NCBI GenBank assembly: GCA_017453865.1 | Contig: JAFTEC010000132.1 | Span: 1-36,084 of the forward strand | DNA length: 36,084 nt | Reading direction: 5' to 3' | Origin: Lachnospiraceae bacterium | GTDB lineage: Bacteria; Bacillota; Clostridia; Lachnospirales; Lachnospiraceae | In this document: one piece after another, positions 8,201-14,509 of the stretch | Layout of the letters: the number at the start of each line of letters is the position of its first letter | Position numbering within the stretch: position 1 is the stretch's first letter | Position numbers and translations under genes: made by a program | Notes under the pieces: generated by a model | What the model saw: only the letters and a program-made list of their open reading frames with translations | Databases searched by the model: none | What the model was told of the DNA's origin: nothing

Positions 8201-9859
8201 GGTATCGCTTCGGTCCGCCAGATCTGGCTTCCTGCACTGGAGAAAAGGATCTATCTTGAAGAGCTTGATACTGAGAAAGCAGAAGGCTTCTCATTCCGGC
8301 TGCCTGTCGGTCTTGCAGACAATCCTGAGATCCAGAGCCAGTACCCTGCATATGTTGATTTTCTTGCAGACGGGAATCTCCTTATCTGCGGTCCCTCGGG
8401 ATCAGGAAAGACGACTCTCCTTCAGACCATCCTGTACGGTGCTGTCACGAATTATAAGCCTTCAGAGGTAAACGCCTATATTCTTGATTTTTCATCACGC
8501 ACTATGACGGTATTTTCGTCAATGCCTCATGTCGGCAGCGTATGCTTTGACGGGGATGATGACAAGCTGAATGATACCTTTGAATATCTGTCCTCCACCC
8601 TTGCCGAGAGGAAGAAGAAGTTCGCGGGCTTAGGCATCGGTTCCTTTAAGGAGTATGTCCGGTATAATAATGACTGTCCGGCGATCCTCCTTGTGATCGA
8701 TAACTTCACGGCCTTCTACGAAAACTATGACAGATTTGAGGATGATCTTTCGGTGATCACCCGTGAGGGTGTGAGCTACGGTATTTATACTGTTATCACA
8801 TCCAATGCTTCGGGAGATCTGAGGAGCAGGCTCAGACAGAATTTCAATACAGGTATAGGTCTGCAGATGCCGGACCGCTTCGAATACGAGGCAGTTACGG
8901 GAGAACGCAGTGAGATACTTCCCGAAGGAAAGACTCCGGGACGCGGTCTTATCAAGGCACCCTCCTGTGTTGAGTTCCAGGTTGCACTTCCTGTTGTGGA
9001 GAAGGATGGCTTATCCCAGGCGCAGAGCATAAAGAAAAGCCTTGCATCCGTGAGTACGGAGCCCGGAGCGGGCGGTGCGAAAAAGCCCGGACAGACCATT
9101 GATTCCCTAAGCATAAAGGAGATACTTAATGAGGTAAAGAGTCTTCCGGAAAACAGCTTTGCTTTAGGTAAGACCATTGACGGGGAGAGTACGGTAACTC
9201 TTGATATGGATAACGAATACTGCGTAAGCCTTATCGGACTAGGGAAGACCGGCAAAACCAATCTTTTAAAGGCTCTTGCCCTGCAGGCCAGGGCAAAGGG
9301 CGATGAGGTCATTCTCTTTGACGGAAGAGAGGAGGAACTTAAAGACTTCGCTTCGGAAAATAAGATCGCCGCTTACGTAAGTAATGACGAGGGGCTTTTT
9401 AACCTTATGCAGGATACTATCGTGGGAAAATTTGGAGAGAGGAACGCGATAGTAAATTCTGCAAGAGAAAAGGGAGGCTCTGTAAAGGAAGCACTGAAGG
9501 AGCAGAAAAGGATAGTGATCCTCATCAACGATTATTCACACTTTATCGAGTCGGTATACTCTGAGGATTACGGAATGAGCGGCTTCTTCGAGACTGCTCT
9601 TGAAAAGGGAAGGGATCACAAGATACAGTTTATCGCTGCCCTGACTCCGGATGATGTGTCAGACTGTGCAAGGTATCAGGTATCGCGCCAGTACACATCA
9701 ATGGAGAGCGGAGTGAACTTAGGCGGATTATTTGACCAGCAGAATGTGCTCCACTTTGAGATGAGTTCGGCAGATGCCGTGAGACAGCTTCCCGCAGGAT
9801 ATGGATATGCACTTTCCGATAACGGAGCGGCAGTAAGGATACTGACACCCCTGGTATAA
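5267..9859 (+). CDS. essC: EssC/YukB-type FtsK/SpoIIIE ATPase of a type VII secretion system
   Basis: This 1530-residue membrane ATPase is the motor that drives WXG100 proteins across the membrane. The N-terminus (about 1-190) holds two FHA-like folds, the second clear (TIGKDASN, SPKHAEI, GSMNGTFVNG). Hydrophobic segments at about 266-306 form the membrane hairpin. Three FtsK-like ATPase modules follow. The first has Walker A GTTGSGKS (707-714), the IDYKGGG segment, and Walker B LLIIADE (Asp817-Glu818). The second has GPSGSGKT (1042-1049) but its Walker B is VIDN. The third has GLGKTGKT (1324-1331) with a weak Walker B ILIND. Only module one therefore looks fully catalytic, as in known EssC proteins. 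Length and order match the Firmicutes type. RBS GGAGGA precedes ATG 5267. The small WXG genes follow in the same direction. Confidence 0.96.
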   Translation: MSFLLTAVFENGFCELYLPSVDNKKVPLEIKPYISGRDEDIILPVEVWDGVWTLSGQGKFVITRDEKPVDSITFSEGVFVNCEFPDGQVFSITIKEIGEGDTNFRKYLLSNDSTKTITIGKDASNTICYSNKFVSPKHAEISITGDVAKIKDLGSMNGTFVNGRMIQGEQVLVFGDTIYVIGLKIVYLGNSLAINNPDDSCKVSGLKEIVISSSGSGDDEDTEAEEEKYFLRTPRKLELLDTETFTLEKCPPKQKYEKQPLKFTVGPAFTMIIPMALGAAMSGGSGFGGLFMGVGAAGIGAFWAVASNKYEESKYQKTEKDRVENYEAYAVKMMENIKDRMQYNAGVLERMYPSVEEAARLGISVDPGLWSKSASHDDFLDVRLGKGDIPSFNPIEIPKEQIMQEHDPLNNKTAEIKLAMSTLKDVPVSISLYDNRFVGILSSDREKALNLARVISVQIASAHPYTDVRMCIVFPSKERDDWSYFRYLPHVWAPDGKLRLMCCDTNSVGDVMYFMSGVIRDRMDKNIRAGEEADKEKKILPHYVFLIADYSLIEEEAISKYILNPTEDMGISVVMLADSADKLPSSCNAIITDDGEVHNFLSTVNAFPERDNVTFDHIPQKMAENFARSVSGVHLRETGVSAGIPDMLTFLDMYKTSRVEDLNIYHRWLENRTYESMRAMVGYKSGNQPLYLDIHEKYHGPHGLVAGTTGSGKSETLQSYILSLAINYHPDEVAFILIDYKGGGMAQSFEGLPHVSGVITNLGGNATNRALLSINAEIKHRQKLFNDYKVKHIDAYIELYRSGIATEAMPHLLIIADEFAELKKEQPEFVRSLVSAARVGRSLGVNLILATQKPSGVVDDEIWSNTRFRLCLRVADKSDSNEMIKRPDAAYITGTGRGYFQVGSDEIFEEFQSGWSGAAYEPEIPFSDEKNAKVELINLIGKNAVPGKKDKNKKSDNIQKVTQLDAIVKSAAKIAEEHGIASVRQIWLPALEKRIYLEELDTEKAEGFSFRLPVGLADNPEIQSQYPAYVDFLADGNLLICGPSGSGKTTLLQTILYGAVTNYKPSEVNAYILDFSSRTMTVFSSMPHVGSVCFDGDDDKLNDTFEYLSSTLAERKKKFAGLGIGSFKEYVRYNNDCPAILLVIDNFTAFYENYDRFEDDLSVITREGVSYGIYTVITSNASGDLRSRLRQNFNTGIGLQMPDRFEYEAVTGERSEILPEGKTPGRGLIKAPSCVEFQVALPVVEKDGLSQAQSIKKSLASVSTEPGAGGAKKPGQTIDSLSIKEILNEVKSLPENSFALGKTIDGESTVTLDMDNEYCVSLIGLGKTGKTNLLKALALQARAKGDEVILFDGREEELKDFASENKIAAYVSNDEGLFNLMQDTIVGKFGERNAIVNSAREKGGSVKEALKEQKRIVILINDYSHFIESVYSEDYGMSGFFETALEKGRDHKIQFIAALTPDDVSDCARYQVSRQYTSMESGVNLGGLFDQQNVLHFEMSSADAVRQLPAGYGYALSDNGAAVRILTPLV

Positions 9860-9895
9860 AGAGGCGGAGTAGTCAGAGAGACTGTAGGTCAGAAA

Positions 9896-9918
9896 TAAAT
9901 GGGGCGAAAACCCCTTTA
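9896..9918 (+). other. Stem-loop between essC and the YukD-like gene
   Basis: TAAA-T-GGGG pairs with CCCC-TTTA around the loop CGAAAA, with one bulged T. No T-tract follows, so it is not a standard terminator. It could stabilise the 3' end of a processed downstream mRNA and raise expression of the small secreted proteins relative to EssC. Confidence 0.45.
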
Positions 9919-9935
9919 TCAGAGGAGGAATAATT

Positions 9936-10190
9936 ATGAGTAAGATATACCTGGAGACCCGGGTTCCCGGAATAGCCAAAACCTATGAGTTTTCGGCAGA
10001 TTCAGTAATGACGGTGGGAACCGTAAAACGCGCTATGATCGAGGAGATAAGCGCCATTGAGAATTTCAAGGTGTTTCAGGATCCGGATAAGGTACTTGTT
10101 TGCAGCATAGACCTTAAGGGTCTTCTTCAGGACAATGAGACACTGGGAAATATAGGAGTAAAAAGCGGCGGACAGATCATGCTGATTTAA
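9936..10190 (+). CDS. YukD/EsaB-like ubiquitin-fold protein
   Basis: This 84-residue cytoplasmic protein has the length and pattern of the YukD/EsaB family: an opening beta strand (KIYLETRVPG), a helix (VGTVKRAMIEEIS), a central strand with DPDKVLV, and a closing LGNIGVKSGGQIMLI that matches the last turn and strand of a ubiquitin-like fold. YukD/EsaB proteins are accessory or regulatory components of Firmicutes type VII secretion, with binding to EssC reported. The start ATG follows AGAGGAGG at normal distance. It lies 76 nt after essC, across a small stem-loop, and 15 nt before the first WXG gene. The sequence is distant enough that the call rests on size, fold pattern and context. Confidence 0.8.
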   Translation: MSKIYLETRVPGIAKTYEFSADSVMTVGTVKRAMIEEISAIENFKVFQDPDKVLVCSIDLKGLLQDNETLGNIGVKSGGQIMLI

Positions 10191-10205
10191 AAGAAGGAGT
10201 TAATT

Positions 10206-10508
10206 ATGGCAGATATGACAAATGTTGATGCCGGCAAGCTCAGACAGTCGGCGTCCAGGGTGGGAAACCTGGCAGGTGACCTGTCCGGTAATGTTACCAA
10301 GATAAATGAGATCTTTACAGGGCTCTCAAAAAGCTGGCAATCCGATGCTGCCACGAAATTTATGCAGAACTGGCATACGGATGAGGAAGCACTTAAGGAG
10401 ATGATAGAGCAGTATAATGAAGTCTCGAATCTTCTCTACGAGCTTGCACAGGACTTTGAGGCTTCGGAAAGTGAAGTCGAGGGTCTGGTGGGTAAGCTGA
10501 AGATATGA
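10206..10508 (+). CDS. WXG100-family protein 1 (WQS variant)
   Basis: This 100-residue, all-helical protein has the helix-turn-helix hairpin of WXG100 proteins. The turn reads SKSWQSDAATKF (about 42-53), so the usual Gly of W-x-G is Ser. The C-terminal helix (YELAQDFEASESEV) has no strict YxxxD/E signal. WXG100 proteins are secreted as dimers by EssC-type motors. The start follows GAAGGAG. It is the first of five in a row, 15 nt after the YukD-like gene, and may act as a partner for one of the others. Confidence 0.86.
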   Translation: MADMTNVDAGKLRQSASRVGNLAGDLSGNVTKINEIFTGLSKSWQSDAATKFMQNWHTDEEALKEMIEQYNEVSNLLYELAQDFEASESEVEGLVGKLKI

Positions 10509-10522
10509 TCTAAGGAGGAAGT

Positions 10523-10846
10523 ATGGCAGCAGGAAATGAAACAAAGGTTGATACGGCGTTACTTGCAAAAACCGCTGAAAGCTTAAATCCCCTCATCAAG
10601 AACCTTGAGAACATCTTTGAGCAGTTCCAGCAGGAGATCAAGAGCTCCAGGAGTGAGTGGCAGGGAGATGCTTCCGATGATATAAGGAATACGGCAGCAC
10701 AGTTAAAGTCCAGTTCCGCTGAGATAATAAAGGTTTTGAAGGGATACGTGAGCGGACTTCAGGAGCTTGCCGGAGTATATGACAAGGCTGAGAGTAAGGT
10801 ATCAAATACAGGGAAATCATTAAAGTTTGACTCAACATTTAAGTGA
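10523..10846 (+). CDS. WXG100-family protein 2
   Basis: The protein has 107 residues, a long first helix (VDTALLAKTAESLNPLIKNL), the turn SEWQGDASDDI at about 47-57 with the canonical W-x-G, and a second helix ending in GVYDKAESKV. YDKAE fits the YxxxD/E secretion signal known from ESX substrates. RBS TAAGGAGGAAGT lies just before ATG 10523. It is probably exported as a hetero- or homodimer by the EssC encoded upstream. Its sequence differs clearly from the neighbours, so the five are not recent duplicates. Confidence 0.9.
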   Translation: MAAGNETKVDTALLAKTAESLNPLIKNLENIFEQFQQEIKSSRSEWQGDASDDIRNTAAQLKSSSAEIIKVLKGYVSGLQELAGVYDKAESKVSNTGKSLKFDSTFK

Positions 10847-10857
10847 GGTAAAAAAAC

Positions 10858-11148
10858 ATGGCGATAAAATTCAACTATCAGCAGACTGTTGAACAGGCAC
10901 GGAAGCTTGAAGAAATGGCGTCATCACTTTCGGGAAAGACGAAGCAGAAGCTAAGCGGGACCAGGGACATCCTGAACGCAGCCTGGACAGGAAATTCGGG
11001 AAAAAGCTTTGTGAAATTCCTTACTGAGGCGGAATCCGATCTGGACGCCAAGGCCAAGTACTTAAGAGGCGTTTCGGATTACCTTAAGAAGACCGCAAAG
11101 AAGATAAAGGAAGCGGAAGAAGCCGCACAGGCATCAGCAAAGATCTGA
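10858..11148 (+). CDS. WXG100-family protein 3
   Basis: This 96-residue protein opens with FNYQQTVEQARKLEEMASSL and has the turn NAAWTGNSGKSF (about 41-52), a canonical W-x-G. The second helix is strongly basic (KYLRGVSDYLKKTAKKIKEAEEA) and lacks a YxxxD/E motif, so it may depend on a partner for export. The ribosome site GAGGT lies 8 nt before the ATG. It is followed by a 65-nt gap that contains a stable hairpin, which divides the small-gene series into 3 + 2 + 1. Confidence 0.9.
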   Translation: MAIKFNYQQTVEQARKLEEMASSLSGKTKQKLSGTRDILNAAWTGNSGKSFVKFLTEAESDLDAKAKYLRGVSDYLKKTAKKIKEAEEAAQASAKI

Positions 11149-11157
11149 GGAAGGTTC

Positions 11158-11181
11158 AACGCCGTCATAGGGTGCGGCGTT
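11158..11181 (+). other. Stem-loop inside the WXG gene series
   Basis: AACGCCG (11158-11164) and CGGCGTT (11175-11181) form a perfect 7-bp GC-rich stem with a 10-nt loop. No T-tract follows, so it is not an obvious terminator; it may set differential mRNA stability between the upstream and downstream small genes. Confidence 0.5.
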
Positions 11182-11213
11182 ACTGCCGGGTGAAAGGAGC
11201 GGCATTACTAAAA

Positions 11214-11522
11214 ATGGCAGCGAAAAATACAGTTAATATCCAGAAAATGAGGTCAGCCATCACAGAGCTTGAAAATATCCATTCAAATATGCAGAAGCAT
11301 ATGAAGAATCTTGATGAAACCATGTCCTCCATAAAGAAGGTGTGGACCGGAGAGGCGGCAGATACCTATCTAAATTCCTATCAGAAGAACCTGAAGGACT
11401 TTCAGAATATGGCAAATGCCATAAGATCGGCATCAAATGCACTGGCAGAGTCCTGCAACGTATATGAAGAGACCGACAATCGTGCAATGGATATAGTTGA
11501 CAAGATGGGCAGAAGAGGCTGA
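11214..11522 (+). CDS. WXG100-family protein 4
   Basis: I take ATG 11214 as the start, giving 102 residues (MAAKNTVNIQKMRSAI...), because it follows the leader GGAGCGGCAT... that also precedes the gene at 11952; an earlier in-frame ATG at 11172 falls inside the hairpin and adds a basic stretch unlike the family. The turn is KKVWTGEAADTY and the second helix ends NVYEETDNRA, where YEETD fits the YxxxD/E signal. It resembles its downstream neighbour around the W-x-G turn (VWTGEAA-TY), so these two are likely paralogues or partners. It should be a small exported helical protein. Confidence 0.88.
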   Translation: MAAKNTVNIQKMRSAITELENIHSNMQKHMKNLDETMSSIKKVWTGEAADTYLNSYQKNLKDFQNMANAIRSASNALAESCNVYEETDNRAMDIVDKMGRRG

Positions 11523-11535
11523 CGGGAGGTAAAAC

Positions 11536-11862
11536 ATGGCTGAAGTAAATTTACAGGTAGATGCCGGAAAGTTAAGAGCTCTTGCCGAGTCTGTAGACAG
11601 GGCGCAGACCGGGCTCAGAGATTCCTGTTATTCCGCCAAGGCACAGATAGACTCTCTTAAGAATGTCTGGACCGGAGAGGCTGCGAATACTTATCAGACA
11701 AGCTTTCAGAAGCTTATGGATTCCTGCGCTGAGTCTCTTGAAACCCTGGGGAAAATGGTTAATTCCATCTATGAATCGGCTGACAGGTACGAAAGGACAA
11801 TTAAGGCCGTTGAAAGCGATGTAAAGGATATTCCGAAGCTGCCTACAAATATGTTCAAGTAA
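11536..11862 (+). CDS. WXG100-family protein 5
   Basis: This 108-residue protein carries the turn KNVWTGEAANTY (about 43-54) and a second helix containing SIYESADRYERTI, where YESAD matches YxxxD/E. RBS CGGGAGGT precedes the ATG. The opening VDAGKLRALAESV resembles VDAGKLRQSASRV of WXG protein 1, and the turn resembles WXG protein 4. It is a probable substrate of the EssC motor. It is followed by an 89-nt gap with no clear terminator before the last gene of the cluster. Confidence 0.9.
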   Translation: MAEVNLQVDAGKLRALAESVDRAQTGLRDSCYSAKAQIDSLKNVWTGEAANTYQTSFQKLMDSCAESLETLGKMVNSIYESADRYERTIKAVESDVKDIPKLPTNMFK

Positions 11863-11951
11863 GCTGAACAGATAAGTATTTTTACAGGCGGTCAGCGCCA
11901 CTTAAAAGGGCAGCAGGATACAGTATGACGAGAGGAGCGGCATAGACGATA

Positions 11952-12563
11952 ATGGCATACAAAGTTTCATATAAAGTTGTTTCAGAGCAGGGCGGGCAGT
12001 TAAAGGCCGTTGCAAAGGATATGGATAATTATGTAACAGAGATAAACGGGATCGTGTCAAAGCTCGGTAATGACGAGCTGCTGCAGTCTGTGAGGAATGA
12101 TCTGAATAAATTCAGACAGCAGCTTGAAGAGGAAAAGACGGTGCTGAATTTCGCCGGACAGGTGATAGTGGACGCTATGCAGAGCTATACTTCTGTCGAG
12201 AAGAAAAGCGTTGCAAAGGTAGATAAGGCGAAGGCGCATAACCGTGATTTTTATAAGCGTCCCGTTTCTGTTCCATCAGCAGGCACTGCGGCGACCGGGG
12301 CAGTGGCCGGAGCTGTGGGCTCAGGAAGCTCAGGTTCGGCAGTGAGTCCGGGTGTAGTAACGACTAACACGACAACTATTTATAATACAGAGATACTCGG
12401 AGCGGCACCGGCAGCAGCTGCTGTTGAAACAGCCGCAAACGGGATGGGAGATGTGGCAATTACGGCTGCTGTGGGAGCCGTAGCGGCAGCGGCAGGAGCA
12501 GCGGCCGGCGTTAATCTTGCTGAGAAGAAGAAAGACTCAGTGGGGGCAGAAGCAGAAGCATAG
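11952..12563 (+). CDS. Ala/Gly-rich protein closing the type VII-like operon
   Basis: I do not recognise this 203-residue protein. Residues 1-100 are predicted helical (GQLKAVAKDMDNYVTEI, LNKFRQQLEEEKTVLNFAGQVIVDAM), much like a WXG100 hairpin but without a W-x-G turn. Residues 100-140 are a Ser/Gly/Ala/Thr linker, and 145-195 are Ala-rich and hydrophobic (AITAAVGAVAAAAGAAAGV) ending in a short charged tail, possibly one membrane-active helix. The leader GAGGAGCGGCATAGACGATA resembles that of WXG protein 4. Position and helical N-terminus suggest a secreted or membrane-inserting partner of the WXG proteins. The gene ends 6 nt from the convergent minus-strand lipoprotein gene. Confidence 0.7.
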   Translation: MAYKVSYKVVSEQGGQLKAVAKDMDNYVTEINGIVSKLGNDELLQSVRNDLNKFRQQLEEEKTVLNFAGQVIVDAMQSYTSVEKKSVAKVDKAKAHNRDFYKRPVSVPSAGTAATGAVAGAVGSGSSGSAVSPGVVTTNTTTIYNTEILGAAPAAAAVETAANGMGDVAITAAVGAVAAAAGAAAGVNLAEKKKDSVGAEAEA

Positions 12564-12569
12564 CAGCTG

Positions 12570-13877
12570 TCAGTTCCGTGTGATATATCCGTCGGGATCA
12601 ATGTTTACGTTGTCCGTGGACCATTCGCGCATATTATTTAATACACGGTCGTAATCGGCGGAGCCTTTAGGAAGCTCGCGGGCAGAACAGTTTATCTGCA
12701 TACAGGGGATAAACTGCAGGGATTCTATCTTTTTATCCTTTATGACAGCTTCCACAAGGCAGTTATCCAGGGTTTTTGAACTAAACCAATAATTACCGAG
12801 GCTGTAGAAAACAGGAGTCTCATTGATATATTCGATACCCTGAAGGACATGAGGGTGGTCTCCGATTATCAGATCGGCACCGGCTTCCTCGTAGACCTTT
12901 GCCAGTTCCGTCTGTGCAGCCTCGTATTTATTAACGTTTTCACTTCCCCAGTGTACATAGACAATGACGAAATCACTGTTGTCTTCTGCCTTTCTTATCA
13001 CGGACAGAAATCTTTCCGGTTCAAGAGTTCTTAGTACGCCGGGCTCTGTTTCAGTCGCTTCTTTTGTGTCCGGAGGAAGGCTTCGCTCGATCTGTGTTGC
13101 GGATACAAAGGCGATCTTCATTCCGCCTGCGATAAAGTAGACAGGCTTTTCCGCTTCGTCTATATTATGCCCCGCGCCCACATATGGGATCCCTGCTTCG
13201 CTCAGGGTGTCGAAGGTGTCAAGGAGGGCATCCGGACCGTGGTCATACGCATGGTTATTTGCAAGGCTTACGATATCAGCACCCTGGTCAAGAAGAAAGG
13301 ACACAGTCTCAGGTTTTGCCCGGAATGTGAATTTCTTATTGGGAGTGGGTGTTCCGCGTTTGCTGTAGGGGAATTCATTATTGATCATAAAGATATCCGC
13401 AGAATTCGTGCGCTTAAGAAGGGAAGCATCGATACAGCCTGCTATGCCGTTTCCGCGGTTCCGTAAGGTGTTCATATTTGCATAGCGGTCATCAAAATTG
13501 ATGTCTCCGGCAAAGACGATCCGTACAACGCCCTCCTCTGCAGTACTCTTCAGGTATACCCCGTTTTCTGAGATATCCTCTTCCCCCAGAACATATCCCT
13601 CAAAAGAGTTTTCCGCTTCCTCCGGTCCTTCGACGGTGACGGGAGGCTCTTCCTCTTCCACCGGAGGGTCGCTTACCGGGATCCTGATGGTATCACCGGA
13701 CTCCGGCTTTTCTATATCTGCTACGGCTTTTCCCGACTCATCAAGGATGATATCCTTTGCAGGCTTTTCCTGAGGTTTGGAAGTAAAATCAACAGAAGTC
13801 TGCAGGTTTTCATGCCCGCAGGCGCATAAGAGAGAAAAGCATATTAAGAAAATGATGAACAGTCTGTTTTTTTTCAT
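12570..13877 (-). CDS. CapA-family lipoprotein (PGA_cap metallophosphatase-like)
   Basis: The start is at 13877 (MKKNRLFIIFLICF...), 9 nt after GGAG; the product has 435 residues. The signal peptide ends in the lipobox LLCAC, so it is a membrane-anchored external lipoprotein. A Pro/Glu-rich spacer follows to about residue 95. The main domain shows IVFAGDINFDD, INNEFPYS, IVSLANNHAYDHG, YVHWGSE, IIGDHPHV and VFYSLGNYWFSS, the pattern of CapA/PgsA proteins, which have a calcineurin-like phosphoesterase fold. Relatives take part in poly-gamma-glutamate capsule synthesis, but no capB or capC gene is nearby, so its role here may be different. It is probably transcribed with the small gene 50 nt upstream. 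Confidence 0.9.
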   Translation of the reverse strand: MKKNRLFIIFLICFSLLCACGHENLQTSVDFTSKPQEKPAKDIILDESGKAVADIEKPESGDTIRIPVSDPPVEEEEPPVTVEGPEEAENSFEGYVLGEEDISENGVYLKSTAEEGVVRIVFAGDINFDDRYANMNTLRNRGNGIAGCIDASLLKRTNSADIFMINNEFPYSKRGTPTPNKKFTFRAKPETVSFLLDQGADIVSLANNHAYDHGPDALLDTFDTLSEAGIPYVGAGHNIDEAEKPVYFIAGGMKIAFVSATQIERSLPPDTKEATETEPGVLRTLEPERFLSVIRKAEDNSDFVIVYVHWGSENVNKYEAAQTELAKVYEEAGADLIIGDHPHVLQGIEYINETPVFYSLGNYWFSSKTLDNCLVEAVIKDKKIESLQFIPCMQINCSARELPKGSADYDRVLNNMREWSTDNVNIDPDGYITRN

Positions 13878-13927
13878 ATTAGAGAACTCCCGGATCAAAA
13901 GCAGGCAGACAAAGCTGAGACAGAGGC

Positions 13928-14410
13928 TTATTGCTCTTCATACTCGATATTGCAGCCGGTAAAAAGCTTCTTTATATTTTTATCCCAGAGAACGTCAATA
14001 TCGTGATCCGGGATGAATTCCTTCATGGATGTGCCTGTGGTAACGGAAAGACCCGTATTATCGAATCTGATCATTACGAGAAGAGCGCGTATATTGGGGA
14101 AAGCCGGCAGCTCCCCGTAGGGCAAGGTGTTTCCGTGGAAAACAAATTTCATAAAAACAGGAGTGTGTTTACCCTTAATAAGATCCCGACAGCTCCCGCG
14201 AAGCAGACCCCAGGGGGTGTAGGGGTCGTCAAAGCCGGACTTTCCCGCCGTATCATCGCCGTCAAAGAAGCCGCGCTCATACAGGCCGTCGATATTATAG
14301 GAAGCGAAGGTTTTTATCACAGCCTCTTCAAGAGTAAAGCCGTCAAAGGTGTCGGTTGAGAAAAGAAGGTTCATAAACTGTTTTACGTTTTTTATTTTCA
14401 GTGCGATCAT
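13928..14410 (-). CDS. Small uncharacterised protein, Lachnospiraceae-type (DUF5721-like)
   Basis: This 160-residue protein starts MIALKIKNVKQFMNLLFSTDTFD and contains FDGFTLEEAVIKTFASYNIDG, GLLRGSC, KFVFHG and VTTGTSMKEFIPDHDIDVLWDK. I believe it belongs to a family confined to Lachnospiraceae (DUF5721), recalled and not checked. No signal peptide, membrane helix or catalytic motif is visible, so it is probably cytoplasmic. The ATG has no ribosome site, and the best promoter places the transcription start exactly on the ATG, which predicts leaderless translation. It reads toward the CapA-type gene and is divergent from the DegV gene. Confidence 0.75.
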   Translation of the reverse strand: MIALKIKNVKQFMNLLFSTDTFDGFTLEEAVIKTFASYNIDGLYERGFFDGDDTAGKSGFDDPYTPWGLLRGSCRDLIKGKHTPVFMKFVFHGNTLPYGELPAFPNIRALLVMIRFDNTGLSVTTGTSMKEFIPDHDIDVLWDKNIKKLFTGCNIEYEEQ

Positions 14411-14416
14411 AGACTG

Positions 14417-14445
14417 ATTAAACTACATTGAAGAGAAAAATACAA
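14417..14445 (-). promoter_or_regulatory. Promoter of the 14410 gene, predicting a leaderless mRNA
   Basis: On the minus strand, TTGTAT (14440-14445) and TTTAAT (14417-14422, 5 of 6) are separated by 17 nt. Six bases lie between the -10 and the ATG at 14410, so the usual start point is the A of that ATG. It overlaps the opposing DegV promoter. Confidence 0.55.
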
Positions 14446-14456
14446 GATGTTATAAT
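14428..14456 (+). promoter_or_regulatory. Sigma-A promoter of the DegV-family gene
   Basis: TTGAAG (14428-14433, 4 of 6) and a perfect TATAAT (14451-14456) lie 17 nt apart. Transcription would start near 14463, leaving a leader of about 47 nt. The promoter is interleaved with the minus-strand promoter, so RNA polymerase could occupy only one at a time. Confidence 0.75.
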
Positions 14457-14509
14457 ACTTCGGTAACGCTTCAGAGAAGCAGTAACAGGCAGGAAGGCAG
14501 GAAACAGGG

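Noticed and set aside
11172-11213. Earlier ATG for WXG protein 4
   Set aside because: It falls in a hairpin loop, has no ribosome site and adds a basic segment not seen in the family.
13931-14359. 142-codon plus-strand open frame opposite the small unknown gene
   Set aside because: It lies antisense to the better-supported minus-strand gene, lacks a ribosome site and its product has no recognisable pattern.
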